Source of the DNA: Burkholderiales bacterium
GTDB lineage: Bacteria > Pseudomonadota > Gammaproteobacteria > Burkholderiales > Burkholderiaceae_D
Length of the DNA stretch: 35,914 nt
Assembly: GCA_016196925.1 (NCBI GenBank)
Contig: JACPWS010000089.1
Span: 1-35,914, forward strand
Direction of reading: 5' to 3'
The notes below the pieces were generated by a model. The model was not told the origin of the DNA and did no database searches. It saw only the letters and a list, made by a program, of their open reading frames with translations. Below, in pieces: positions 8,959-17,500 of this stretch. A program made the position numbers and the translations under genes. Within the stretch, counting starts at the first letter, position 1. Each line of letters begins with the position of its first letter.

Positions 8959-8965
8959 ATTCAAG

Positions 8966-9207
8966 GTAACTATTCAGCTCTCATGGAAAACATGAAAACC
9001 TCTCAACACAGAGGCACAGGGACACAGAGATTCACAGAGAAAACCTGAGCAACCCTCGGTTTTTCCTCTGTGGTGGAGCAGGGAATTCGAGCCGCGTAGC
9101 GGCTCGCCTGTGTAACGCTTCCTTCTTGCAAGAAGGAACTCCCTCCTCTGTGCCTCCGGTGAGAGGTTTAAGGTTTTTTCATTTCCCATAGATGGCTGAA
9201 TAGTTAC
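8966..9207. mobile_element. MITE-like element copy 1 with IS66-like ends
   Basis: A 242-bp non-coding element bounded by perfect 13-bp terminal inverted repeats GTAACTATTCAGC (8966-8978) and GCTGAATAGTTAC (9195-9207). It is flanked by a perfect 8-bp direct repeat GATTCAAG (8958-8965 and 9208-9215). Ends in GTAA plus an 8-bp duplication match the IS66 family. The interior is strongly self-complementary: an 8-bp stem CGAGCCGC/GCGGCTCG (9088-9106), a perfect 20-bp palindrome (9119-9138), and long inverted segments near both ends. No coding capacity. An 85-bp core (9073-9157) is identical to copy 2. It sits directly after the stop codon of the HTH-receiver gene. Confidence 0.88.
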
Positions 9208-9265
9208 GATTCAAGCTAGCCAAAGACAGGCAAACACCAGGCGGCGGCGCGCCTGCCGGCCCGGA

Positions 9266-10468
9266 TCACGCCCTTTCGATAATCAGCGCTATCCCCTGCC
9301 CCACGCCTATGCACATGGTGCACAGCGCATAGCGTCCGCCTATACGTTCGAGCTGATTGAGCGCCGTCGTCACCAGGCGCGCACCGGAAGCGCCGAGCGG
9401 ATGGCCGATCGCGATCGCGCCGCCATTCGGATTGACCTGGGCGGCATCGTCCGCCAGACCGAGTTCGCGCGTGACCGCCAGCGCCTGCGCGGCGAACGCT
9501 TCGTTCAACTCGATCACATCCATCTGCGCCAGCGACAGCCCGGTCTGCGCCAGCACTTTGCGGGTCGCGGGCACCGGGCCGAAGCCCATGATGCGCGGCG
9601 CCAGTCCGGCAACGGCCATGCCGAGCACGCGCGCGCGCGGCGTCAGGCCGTGCCGCCCGGCCGCCGCGGCCGAGGCGAGCAACAGTGCACAGGCGCCGTC
9701 GTTGACGCCGGATGCATTGCCGGCCGTGACACTGCCGTCGGCGCTGACCACGCCCTTCAGGCGCGCCAGCATGGCGAGATCGGTCTCGGGACGCGGATGT
9801 TCATCGACGCCGAACATTTTCGCTTCGCCTTTTTTTTGCGGAATGCCGACGGCCACGATTTCGCGCTCAAAAAAGCCAGCCGCCTGCGCGGCCGCCCAGC
9901 GTTGCTGGCTGCGCACGGCCAGCGCATCCTGGTCGGCGCGCGCTATGTCGAATTCGCGCGCCACGTTCTCGGCAGTCTCCGGCATGGACGCTATGCCGTA
10001 AGCGGCCTCCATCTGCGCATTCACGAAGCGCCAGCCTATGGTCGTGTCTTCGATCCTGGCGCTGCGCGAAAACGCGCTCTCCGCCTTGGCCATGACGAAA
10101 GGCGCGCGCGTCATGCTTTCCACGCCGCCGGCGATGATCAGCTCCGCCTCGCCCGCCTTGATCGCGCGCGCGCCTATGCCGACCGCATCGAGGCTGGAAC
10201 CGCACAGGCGGTTGATGGTGCTGGCCGGCGCCGTCACCGGCAAGCCGGCCAGCAGCGCCGCCATGCGGGCGACGTTGCGGTTGTCTTCGCCGGCCTGGTT
10301 GGCGCAGCCGTAGTGCAGGTCGTCCAGCGCCGCCCAATCCACACCGGGGTTGCGCGCCATCAGCGCCTTGATAGGCAGCGCGGCCAGATCGTCGGTGCGG
10401 ATGCCGGCCAGGGCGCCGCCGTAACGGCCGAAAGGGGTGCGTATCGCATCGCAAATCCATGCATCCAT
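9266..10468 (-). CDS. pcaF: 3-oxoadipyl-CoA thiolase
   Basis: This thiolase of 400 residues should cleave 3-oxoadipyl-CoA to succinyl-CoA and acetyl-CoA at the end of the beta-ketoadipate or phenylacetate routes. The nucleophile Cys89 is in NRLCGSSLDA, the catalytic His356 in AIGHPLGASGAR, and the second Cys386 in CIGVGQG. The segment YGCANQAGEDNRNVARMA is characteristic of the PcaF/PaaJ branch and distinguishes it from acetoacetyl-CoA thiolases. The ATG at 10468 has AAGGA upstream and the standard MDAWICDAIRTPFG start; the frame is open further upstream without reason to use it. No other pathway gene is adjacent. The PaaG-like crotonase at 30.4 kb is the only candidate relative in the window. 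Confidence 0.93.
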   Translation of the reverse strand: MDAWICDAIRTPFGRYGGALAGIRTDDLAALPIKALMARNPGVDWAALDDLHYGCANQAGEDNRNVARMAALLAGLPVTAPASTINRLCGSSLDAVGIGARAIKAGEAELIIAGGVESMTRAPFVMAKAESAFSRSARIEDTTIGWRFVNAQMEAAYGIASMPETAENVAREFDIARADQDALAVRSQQRWAAAQAAGFFEREIVAVGIPQKKGEAKMFGVDEHPRPETDLAMLARLKGVVSADGSVTAGNASGVNDGACALLLASAAAAGRHGLTPRARVLGMAVAGLAPRIMGFGPVPATRKVLAQTGLSLAQMDVIELNEAFAAQALAVTRELGLADDAAQVNPNGGAIAIGHPLGASGARLVTTALNQLERIGGRYALCTMCIGVGQGIALIIERA

Positions 10469-10528
10469 CGGTATTCCTTTATTTTTTGCGTTTAAAGATG
10501 ATAGACCGGCGCCGCCGGCGTCCGTTAT

Positions 10529-10559
10529 TTTATACAGCAACCTGGGGAGTATGCGTCAA
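10529..10559 (-). promoter_or_regulatory. Predicted promoter of the thiolase gene
   Basis: On the minus strand TTGACG (10554-10559) and TATAAA (10529-10534) are spaced 19 bp, slightly long. A GGGGAGTAT half-site (10544-10552, plus strand) lies in the spacer, so a protein bound there would affect the thiolase gene. Confidence 0.5.
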
Positions 10560-10619
10560 AATCAAGCTGTCGTCAGCGTATTTAAAGCGCGAAAAAATAT
10601 ACTGAAGAGGAGTATATTT
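10544..10619 (+). repeat. Palindrome module A (TACT-N7-AGTA plus half-site)
   Basis: A perfect 9-bp-arm palindrome AAATATACT-N7-AGTATATTT (10595-10619) has a purine-only core GAAGAGG. A half-site GGGGAGTATGCG begins at 10544, 48 bp before the TACT. The same layout occurs near 19.1 kb and part of it near 35.7 kb. It lies upstream of the thiolase gene and downstream of the CBS gene. Confidence 0.6.
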
Positions 10620-10647
10620 AAGCTGCCGACAGCCGAAAAAAGGGCTT

Positions 10648-11049
10648 TCAGGCGGCGCCGGCCTCGCTGTCGCGGATGTAGCGCTTGACGAAATCGAGCG
10701 AAGAGACGATGCCTTTGACTTGCTGCTGATCGGTCACCACCACGTGATGGATGCCGTGCGTCACCATCAGTCTGGCGACGTCGCTGAGCCTGGCGTCGGG
10801 GCCGACTTCCAGCGGCTTATACGAGCAGATTTCCCACGCGCGCAATGTTGCCGCGTCTTTTTTCGCGGCATGAAAACGCACCAGGTCGCGTGCGCTGATG
10901 ATGCCGACCACGGCCCCGGTTTCGCCATTCACCACCGGCACCGCCGACACCTGATGCATGCGCAAGACCGCTTCGACCGTTTCCACGCTGTCGTCCATGC
11001 CCACCGTCCTGGTCGGCTTGTCGAGTATGGCGGAGATCAGTTCATCCAT
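10648..11049 (-). CDS. CBS-domain protein (tandem CBS pair)
   Basis: This 133-residue soluble protein consists almost entirely of two CBS motifs (~5-60 and ~73-128), with the typical AVPVVNGETGAVVGIISARDLVR and VVVTDQQQVKGIVSSLDFVKRY ends. Such stand-alone pairs bind adenine nucleotides and act as energy sensors. ATG at 11049 is preceded by GAGGAG. It starts 25 bp after the PEP synthase stop codon on the same strand, so the two are very likely co-transcribed. That suggests a role in tuning PEP synthesis to energy state, but this is inference from position. Confidence 0.9.
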   Translation of the reverse strand: MDELISAILDKPTRTVGMDDSVETVEAVLRMHQVSAVPVVNGETGAVVGIISARDLVRFHAAKKDAATLRAWEICSYKPLEVGPDARLSDVARLMVTHGIHHVVVTDQQQVKGIVSSLDFVKRYIRDSEAGAA

Positions 11050-11074
11050 TTTGCTGCTCCTCGAAAATTTCCGT

Positions 11075-13504
11075 TTATGCCTTGCGCGGCGAGCGCCCCA
11101 GACGGCTTTCCACTTCCAGTATATGCCGGGTGGTCTTGATCAGGGTGTCGGGGTTCAGGCTGATCGCATCGATCCCGAGTTCCACCAGGTATTCCGCCAT
11201 CTCGGGATAGTCGGACGGTGCCTGGCCACAAATGCCGACATGCCTGTGGTTGCGGTGGGCGCCGTCCACCGTCATGCGTATCATCTGCTTGACGCCCTCG
11301 TCGCGCTCGTCGAAATCGAAGGCGACGATGTCCGAATCGCGGTCGACGCCCAGCACTAGCTGGGTCAGGTCGTTCGAGCCTATCGAGAAACCGTCGAACA
11401 ACCGGGCGAAGGCATCGATCTGGATCACATTGTTCGGGATTTCGCACATCACGTAAATTTCCAGGCCGTTTTCCCCGCGCGCCAGGCCGTGCGCCGCCAT
11501 CGCTTGCAACACGCGCTCGGCTTCCGGCACGCGCCGGCAAAACGGAATCATCAGCTTGAGGTTAGTCAGCCCCATCTCTGCGCGCACCCTGCGCATCGCC
11601 TGGCATTCCAGCGCGAAGCCTTCGGCATAGGCTGGGTGGGTATAACGCGCCGCGCCGCGAAAACCGAGCATGGGATTTTCTTCCTGCGGCTCGAAGCCGG
11701 CGCCGCCCAGCAGGCTGGCATATTCATTGGTCTTGAAATCCGACATGCGTACGATCACCGGGCGCGGATAAAACGCCGCCGCGATCGTCGCCACCCCTTC
11801 CGACAATTGCCTTACGAAATATTCGCCCGGGCTGGGATAGCCGCGCGTCAGGTTTTCCAGCGCATCGCGGGTGCGCTGCTCGCTTATTTTCTCGGGATGG
11901 ACCAGGGCCATGGGGTGCGCCCGGATGTGCTCGGCCACGATGAATTCCATGCGCGCCAGCCCGACCCCGTCGCTCGGCAGGAAACTGCTCTTGAAGGCGA
12001 TGTCGGGGTTGCCGATATTCAGCATCAGCCGGGTCTGGGTTTTCTGCAGCGTAGCCAGATCGGTGCTGATTTTCTTGAACGGGATAGCGCCGGCATACAC
12101 GCGGCCGATGTCGCCTTCGGCGCAGGAGACCGTGACTTCCTCGCCGGTCTGTATGGTTTCGGTGGCGTTGTCGCAGCCGACCACGGCCGGGATGCCCAGT
12201 TCGCGCGCGACGATGGCGGCGTGGCAGGTGCGGCCGCCACGGTTGGTGACGACGGCGGCGGCAATCTTCATGACCGTGCCCCAGTCCGGCATGGTGGCGT
12301 CGGCCACCAGCACTTCGCCGGGCTGGAACTGGTTCAGCTGCGCCACGTGGGTAATCACGCGCGCACGGCCGGTCGCCAGCTTGCCGCCCACCGCGCGTCC
12401 ATGCACGCGCACTTTGCCCTTGCCTTCAAGCTGATATTCATCGAAGGTGCTCAGCGACTTTTGCGACGCCACCGTCTCGGGGCGCGCCTGCACCATGTAC
12501 AGGCCGCCGTCCAGGCCGTCCTTGGCCCACTCCACATCCATCGGCATAGGGCGGCCGGCGCGGGCGCTGTAATGGTCTTCTATCTTGATGGCGACATCGG
12601 CCAGCGCCAGCACTTCTTCATCGGACAGGCAAAAGCGGCGCTGATCTTCCTTGGGGGTAGGCACGTTGCGCGTGGTTTCGCGCCCGGCGCCTTTGGCGTA
12701 CACCATGCGGATTTCCTTGCCGCCCAGCGTGCGCCGCAACACGCTCGGATGCCCGAGCCTGAAAGTCGGCTTGAAGACATGGAATTCGTCGGGATCGACC
12801 GTGCCCTGCACCACGTTTTCGCCTAGCCCGTAGGCGCCGGTGATGAACACGACGTCGCGGAAGCCGGTCTCGGTATCAAGCGAAAAGATCACGCCGCTGG
12901 CAGCCAGATCGGAGCGCACCATCTTCATCACGCCGACCGACAGATAGACCTTGAAATGATCGAAGCCGTTTTCCACCCGATAGCCTAGGGCGCGGTCGGT
13001 AAACAGGCTGGCAAAGCAGCGCCGCACGTGTTCGAGCAGCTTCGCTTCGCCGGCGATGTTCAGGAAAGTTTCGTGCTGCCCGGCGAAGCTGGCGGTCGGC
13101 AAGTCTTCGGCGGTGGCCGAACTGCGCACCGCCACCGTCAGTTGATCGCCGTACTCGTGCCGCAGCCTGGCGTAGGCTTGCAGTATCTGTTGCGCCAGGT
13201 CGTCCGGCAGCGGCGCGCTATACACGATTTCGCGCGCCACCTGGGCGCGCCGCGCCAGATCGTCGACATCGCGCAAATCGAGGCCGTCGAGCGCGGCGTG
13301 CAGGCGCGGCCAGGCCAGCGCATTGTCGAGCACGTAGCGGTAAGCCTCGGCCGTGATGGCGAAACCGTTCGGCACCCTGACGCCGAGCGCGCCCAGTTCG
13401 CGCACCATTTCGCCGAGCGAGGCGTTCTTGCCGCCGACCAGCGCGACATCGTCGATGCCGAGGTCGGCAAACCATTTTATGTAGCTCGTCTTGGTCTCGT
13501 TCAC
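11075..13504 (-). CDS. ppsA: Phosphoenolpyruvate synthase
   Basis: Makes PEP from pyruvate with ATP to AMP plus phosphate, the entry to gluconeogenesis from C3 acids. It has 809 residues, close to the usual ~790-800. The N-terminal ATP-grasp domain has GGKNASLGEM and the RSSATAEDLPTASFAGQ segment. The mobile phospho-His domain has GGRTCHAAIVAREL near residue 420. The C-terminal PEP/pyruvate barrel has GSNDLTQLVLGVDRD and ends near the Cys of GICGQAPSDYP. I choose GTG at 13504, which has AAAGGAAA upstream, over an in-frame TTG at 13522. Together with malate synthase (24.4 kb) it fits growth on acetate or organic acids. A short palindrome (13548-13561) precedes it. Confidence 0.96.
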   Translation of the reverse strand: MNETKTSYIKWFADLGIDDVALVGGKNASLGEMVRELGALGVRVPNGFAITAEAYRYVLDNALAWPRLHAALDGLDLRDVDDLARRAQVAREIVYSAPLPDDLAQQILQAYARLRHEYGDQLTVAVRSSATAEDLPTASFAGQHETFLNIAGEAKLLEHVRRCFASLFTDRALGYRVENGFDHFKVYLSVGVMKMVRSDLAASGVIFSLDTETGFRDVVFITGAYGLGENVVQGTVDPDEFHVFKPTFRLGHPSVLRRTLGGKEIRMVYAKGAGRETTRNVPTPKEDQRRFCLSDEEVLALADVAIKIEDHYSARAGRPMPMDVEWAKDGLDGGLYMVQARPETVASQKSLSTFDEYQLEGKGKVRVHGRAVGGKLATGRARVITHVAQLNQFQPGEVLVADATMPDWGTVMKIAAAVVTNRGGRTCHAAIVARELGIPAVVGCDNATETIQTGEEVTVSCAEGDIGRVYAGAIPFKKISTDLATLQKTQTRLMLNIGNPDIAFKSSFLPSDGVGLARMEFIVAEHIRAHPMALVHPEKISEQRTRDALENLTRGYPSPGEYFVRQLSEGVATIAAAFYPRPVIVRMSDFKTNEYASLLGGAGFEPQEENPMLGFRGAARYTHPAYAEGFALECQAMRRVRAEMGLTNLKLMIPFCRRVPEAERVLQAMAAHGLARGENGLEIYVMCEIPNNVIQIDAFARLFDGFSIGSNDLTQLVLGVDRDSDIVAFDFDERDEGVKQMIRMTVDGAHRNHRHVGICGQAPSDYPEMAEYLVELGIDAISLNPDTLIKTTRHILEVESRLGRSPRKA

Positions 13505-13558
13505 GACAGATTTCCTTTCCAAAACTTTGCATACCGGCGATTTCGCTTGACGCCGACG

Positions 13559-16500
13559 TCAGGCGCTGCGGCCTGCATCGGTCAACGCCTGCCAGGCGGC
13601 TTCTTTCTTCCATTGCAGCGACCAGGCGGGAAATTGCTCGGCCGGCATAGGCCGTGCAATGCCATAGCCTTGGGCCAGACGGCACCCGAGGCGCAGCAGG
13701 GCCGCCCCATGCTCCAGCGTTTCCACACCTTCGGCGACGACGCTGCGGTTAAATGCGCCCGCCAGTTGTATCACGCCTTCAACGATGCCCAGGTCTTCCA
13801 CATCGTGCAGCATATCGCGGACAAAGCTTTGATCTATCTTCAGCGTGTCGACCGGCAATTTGCGCAGATAGGTCAGCGAAGAATAACCGGTCCCGAAATC
13901 GTCGAGGGCAAAGCCGACGCCGAGTTCGCGGCATTGCCTGAGGACGTCGACCGCCTGCTCCATATCGGCGATGGCGGCGGTTTCCAGCACTTCCAGTTCA
14001 AAATGCGCAGGCGGCACGCCCGGATGCTGTTCCAGCGCGGCCTTCAGCCTTGCGCAGAAATCGGCTTGCAGCAGATGGTCGGCGCTGACGTTGACGCTGA
14101 CCTGGATAGCCAGGCCGCGTTCATGCCAGCGCTCGGCCTGCGTTAAAGCCGCATCGATCACCCATTCGCCGACCGGCTGATCGAGATTGCTGCCGTTGAC
14201 ATGAGGCAGAAATTCGGCGGGCGGCAACAAACCACGTTCCGGATGCCGCCACCGTATCAGCGCCTCGACGCTGACGATCTCGCCATTCAGCAAATCGACT
14301 TTCGGCTGGTAATACAGCACGAATTCCTGCTGGCTTAAAGCCTTGCGCAAGCGATCCAGATATTGGCGATGTACTTGCGCCTTGCGGTCGCTTTCGGGAT
14401 CGAAAAGATGGTAACGGTTCTTGCCGGCTTCCTTGGCGAGATACATCGCCTGGTCAGCGTGGCGCAACAGGCTGTCTTCATCGACGTTATCTGCGGGATA
14501 CAGGCTCACCCCGATACTGGCGGAGACGCTGACCAGGGCGTCGTCTATGGCGACCGGGACGCTGACGGCGCTCAATATCCGGTCCAGCACCAGCGCGCAT
14601 TCTTCCGGGGAAGCGATGCCCGATAGCAACAACACGAACTCGTCGCCACCGAGGCGCGCCAGCGTGTCGTCCGCGCGCAGCACGCCCTTGAGATTTTTGG
14701 CGACGCCGATCAGTAACTGGTCGCCGGCCGGGTGCCCGTATTGATCGTTAACCGCCTTAAACCCGTCGAGATCGAGGAAACAGACCGACAACAGGTTGCC
14801 GTTACGGGCCGAACGCAAGATCGCTTGCCCGAAGCGGTCTGCCAGCAGGCGCCGGTTCGGCAAGCCGGTGAGCGGATCGTAATGCGCAATCTGATCGAGT
14901 TCCGCTTCGTGCGCCTTGATCTGGCTGATATCCGAAAACACGCCGATGTAGCGCTGTATGGTTCCGCTATCGTCGCGCACCGCGGAAATCGACAATAATT
15001 CCGGATAAATGTCGCCGTTTTTGCGTTTATTCCAGATTTCGCCGCGCCAGAAATCGCGCGTTTTAAGGGTGCCCCACATCTCTTGGTAAAACCTGGCGTC
15101 ATGCCGTCCCGAGGACAGCATTTTCGGCGTTTTTCCTATGACATCTTGCTCGGCGTAACCGGTGATGCGGGAAAAGGCGGGATTAACTTTAGTAATCCGC
15201 CGGCGGGCGTTGACCACCACGATGCCTTCATAGCTGCTGTCGAAAACGGTGCTCGCCTCTCTTTGCGCCAGCTCGAAGGTTTTGCGTTCTGTGATATCGG
15301 ACAGGATGCCGACAATTCTGAGCGGATTACCGGCATCGTCCCGTTTGACGATCCGGCCTTTCACCGCCATCCATTTGGTTTCGCCGCCCCAGGTCAAAAC
15401 GCGCACCTCGAACCCGATGGCGCTAGTCTTGCCGGCTTTATGCGCTTCTATGCTTTGCAACACCTGCGCAACATCGTCGGGGTGGATCAGGCGCCTGAAA
15501 AAATCGAAATCGTGCGTATCGTCTTCAGGCTGGCAAGCGATCAGCTTGTAGTATTGCGGCGAGCGGTAGACCTGGCCGCTGACGATATCCCAATCCCATA
15601 AGCCATCTCTGGTCGCGTCGATCGCCATTTGCAAACGCTCTTCATTGATCTGCAGCTTCAGCGCATTCTGCTTGCTTTCGGTAATGTCGCGCGCGACGCC
15701 GAACAAGCCGTTCACCTGTCCGGCATTGTCGAACAGCGGCCCCTTGGTCACAAAAAAAACCAGTTCCTTGCCGGCATGGGTGGTCACGCGCTCTTCCTGC
15801 GTCCATAGGTCGCCGTTTTGCATGACGGCCTTATCGTTCGCCATCAGCTTGCTGGCCGATTCCTCCGGAAACAGTGCGCGGTCGTCGCGTCCCATAATCG
15901 CATCCAGCGATTTACCGATAAACCTCGCTGCGGCTGAGTTCGCCAGCAAGTAGTGGCCGAGCTTGTTTTTGACAAAAACCGCATCGGTGGTGCTGGACAC
16001 GACCGAATCGAGCAGACGCCGGTTGCTTTCCACTTTGGACAGAGATTGCCGCAACAATTCGCTGAGCCCGCTGACGACAATGCCGTTCACGATCAGAAAA
16101 CCCCACTGGAAAAAGTCGTGGCTGGATGCGATCCTGAAACTGTGCAACGGCGGCATGGCCAGAAAATCGATGCCGAGCGCGGCGATCGTGGTCGACACCA
16201 GGCCCGGCCCGAGACCGCCGAGCAGCGCACTGAGGATAATCGGCAGCATAAATAAAATCATCAGCGGCCGGTCGATGAAATTAAGCGCCATGATTTCCCG
16301 CACCCCCATCATGCTCATCGTGAGCAGCGCCGCGAATGCATACATCAACCAGCGCGGCTGCGACCCCGGTGTCACGCCCGCCGCCAAGGCGCCCAATATG
16401 CTGTCTTCGCCCGTGGCATGCGCGGGCGGTACGGCGCGCAGGGAAAAAAAGAACATGACGGCGGTCGCCACGACAAAGAAAGCCCCCTTGGCGGTCGATA

Positions 16501-16630
16501 GCCAGAGCATGGTTTTCATGTCGGCAACCGCTGCCAGCATTTGATCGGACAGGAAAATCCAGGCCAGCGCCAGCAAGGCGTAGGCTGTCGTTGCGAACAC
16601 GATGAAGCGATTGCGCGGGGTAGCGTTCAT
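13559..16630 (-). CDS. Membrane DUF4118-PAS-PAS-PAS-GGDEF-EAL protein
   Basis: This is a 1023-residue inner-membrane c-di-GMP enzyme. Two N-terminal membrane helices are followed by a DUF4118-like four-helix membrane block (~75-190), then three PAS domains (~205-325, ~330-455, ~460-575). GGDEF (intact, in ARLGGDEFVLLL, ~590-750) and EAL (EALIRWRHPERG, DDFGTGYSSL, ~760-1010) end the protein. Both catalytic motifs are intact. The region between the EAL motif and the next helix reads LPHVNGSNLDQPVGEWV, a variant seen in some EAL subfamilies. ATG at 16630 gives a sensible N-terminus; an in-frame GTG at 16669 would add 13 residues. It ends 54 bp before ppsA, so read-through into ppsA is possible. 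Confidence 0.92.
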   Translation of the reverse strand: MNATPRNRFIVFATTAYALLALAWIFLSDQMLAAVADMKTMLWLSTAKGAFFVVATAVMFFFSLRAVPPAHATGEDSILGALAAGVTPGSQPRWLMYAFAALLTMSMMGVREIMALNFIDRPLMILFMLPIILSALLGGLGPGLVSTTIAALGIDFLAMPPLHSFRIASSHDFFQWGFLIVNGIVVSGLSELLRQSLSKVESNRRLLDSVVSSTTDAVFVKNKLGHYLLANSAAARFIGKSLDAIMGRDDRALFPEESASKLMANDKAVMQNGDLWTQEERVTTHAGKELVFFVTKGPLFDNAGQVNGLFGVARDITESKQNALKLQINEERLQMAIDATRDGLWDWDIVSGQVYRSPQYYKLIACQPEDDTHDFDFFRRLIHPDDVAQVLQSIEAHKAGKTSAIGFEVRVLTWGGETKWMAVKGRIVKRDDAGNPLRIVGILSDITERKTFELAQREASTVFDSSYEGIVVVNARRRITKVNPAFSRITGYAEQDVIGKTPKMLSSGRHDARFYQEMWGTLKTRDFWRGEIWNKRKNGDIYPELLSISAVRDDSGTIQRYIGVFSDISQIKAHEAELDQIAHYDPLTGLPNRRLLADRFGQAILRSARNGNLLSVCFLDLDGFKAVNDQYGHPAGDQLLIGVAKNLKGVLRADDTLARLGGDEFVLLLSGIASPEECALVLDRILSAVSVPVAIDDALVSVSASIGVSLYPADNVDEDSLLRHADQAMYLAKEAGKNRYHLFDPESDRKAQVHRQYLDRLRKALSQQEFVLYYQPKVDLLNGEIVSVEALIRWRHPERGLLPPAEFLPHVNGSNLDQPVGEWVIDAALTQAERWHERGLAIQVSVNVSADHLLQADFCARLKAALEQHPGVPPAHFELEVLETAAIADMEQAVDVLRQCRELGVGFALDDFGTGYSSLTYLRKLPVDTLKIDQSFVRDMLHDVEDLGIVEGVIQLAGAFNRSVVAEGVETLEHGAALLRLGCRLAQGYGIARPMPAEQFPAWSLQWKKEAAWQALTDAGRSA

Positions 16631-17007
16631 GTTATCTCGCGTTTCTTTGCCAGAGCAAGCAAGCAGCACGATGATCTAGCGACTGGAGCCGCTGCATGGG
16701 TCTGGATTGACGACCACAAGTCGTCCAGATCAGGCTGAAATTCATCGCGGAAAATAGTCTTAACTTCGTTGACGGATACAGAATGAACGGTTTTCTGTTG
16801 TTAGTCTATAAAAAAATTATGACGCCGAGCTTAGTCTTGCCGGCAAGCTGAAACGGCCGGCTTTACGCTTGATGATCGTCAAAATCCGGTCAGCCATCAA
16901 CGGCGATATTTTTGGCATGCGCCACGAAACGCCCCGGCATACGCACCGGACAGTATTGAACGATCGCCGGCTTAAGGAAGCGGGAGCATCGGGAAGTAAT
17001 TGGAATT
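16631..17007. other. Gene-free stretch with a hairpin
   Basis: No gene can be supported here. A bulged inverted repeat spans 16701-16730: TCTGGA...TCCAGA outer arms and GACGAC-CACAA-GTCGTC inside. It lies upstream of the PAS-GGDEF-EAL gene and may be an operator or leader hairpin. Short open frames near 16817-17035 (minus) and 16869-17123 (plus) run into the MITE and look like noise. Confidence 0.45.
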
Positions 17008-17259
17008 GCAACTGCTCAGCTCTCATGGAAAACATGAAAACCTCTCAACACAGAGGCACAGAGACACAGAGATTCACAGACTCACAGAGAAAATCTTCGC
17101 AACTCTCTGTTTTTCCTCCGTAGTGGAGCAGGGAATTCGAGCCGCGTAGCGGCTCGCCTGTGTAACGCTTCCTTCTTGCAAGAAGGAACTCCCTCCTCTG
17201 TGCCTCCTGTGAGGAGCTTAAGGTTTTTTTCCATTTCCCATAGGCGGCTGAATAGTTAC
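17008..17259. mobile_element. MITE-like element copy 2
   Basis: About 252 bp, clearly homologous to copy 1, with the same 85-bp core (identical) and the same internal hairpins. The right terminal repeat GCTGAATAGTTAC (17247-17259) is intact. The left one is degenerate (GCAACTGCTCAGC, 17008-17020; three changes). The flanks TTGGAATT and TTTGAATC share 6 of 8 bases, consistent with a decayed target duplication. A ~10-bp duplication lies inside its left arm. It appears older than copy 1. Confidence 0.85.
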
Positions 17260-17286
17260 TTTGAATCTATCTGTCGCCGCAATGAA

Positions 17287-17320
17287 AAAAGCCCGCCGAT
17301 GCGAACATCGGCGGGCTTTT
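17287..17320 (-). terminator. Intrinsic terminator of tRNA-Ser
   Basis: A 10-bp stem GCCCGCCGAT / ATCGGCGGGC (17291-17316) has a 6-nt loop and T runs on both sides, so it can work in either direction. It lies just downstream of tRNA-Ser on the minus strand. Confidence 0.85.
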
Positions 17321-17328
17321 TAAATTAC

Positions 17329-17422
17329 TGGCGGAGACGGAGGGATTCGAACCCTCGATACAGGTTTAAGCCCATATGCTTCCTTAGCAGGGAAGTGCCT
17401 TCGACCACTCGGCCACGTCTCC
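17329..17422 (-). tRNA. tRNA-Ser (anticodon GCT)
   Basis: The 94-nt minus-strand gene starts GGAGACGTGGCCGAG and ends with an encoded CCA (17329-17331). The acceptor stem GGAGACG/CGTCTCC is perfect. The anticodon loop CTGCTAA gives GCT (17386-17388), which reads AGC/AGU serine codons. A long variable arm, as expected for tRNA-Ser, precedes the T arm GGTTCGAATCC. It lies between the lysC 3' end and MITE copy 2. Confidence 0.97.
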
Positions 17423-17469
17423 ACACTTTCGCGCCCGCCCTTTACAGAGCAGTCGCAATCAAGACCAAG

Positions 17470-17498
17470 ATAATAGCTGCTTGTATGACTTTGGTCAA
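17470..17498 (-). promoter_or_regulatory. Promoter of tRNA-Ser
   Basis: On the minus strand TTGACC (17493-17498) and TATTAT (17470-17475) are separated by 17 bp. It is a good sigma-70 match ~50 bp upstream of the tRNA. Confidence 0.7.
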
Positions 17499-17500
17499 CA

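Noticed and set aside
8966..9207. CRISPR array
   Set aside because: Repeated CACAGAG-like words and hairpins are internal to a single element; there is no regular repeat-spacer pattern.
11489..12826. A 445-codon frame antisense to ppsA
   Set aside because: No recognisable motif; ppsA on the other strand is unambiguous.
16817..17123. Short open frames on both strands next to MITE copy 2
   Set aside because: They run into the repeat and show no domain or good ribosome-binding site.
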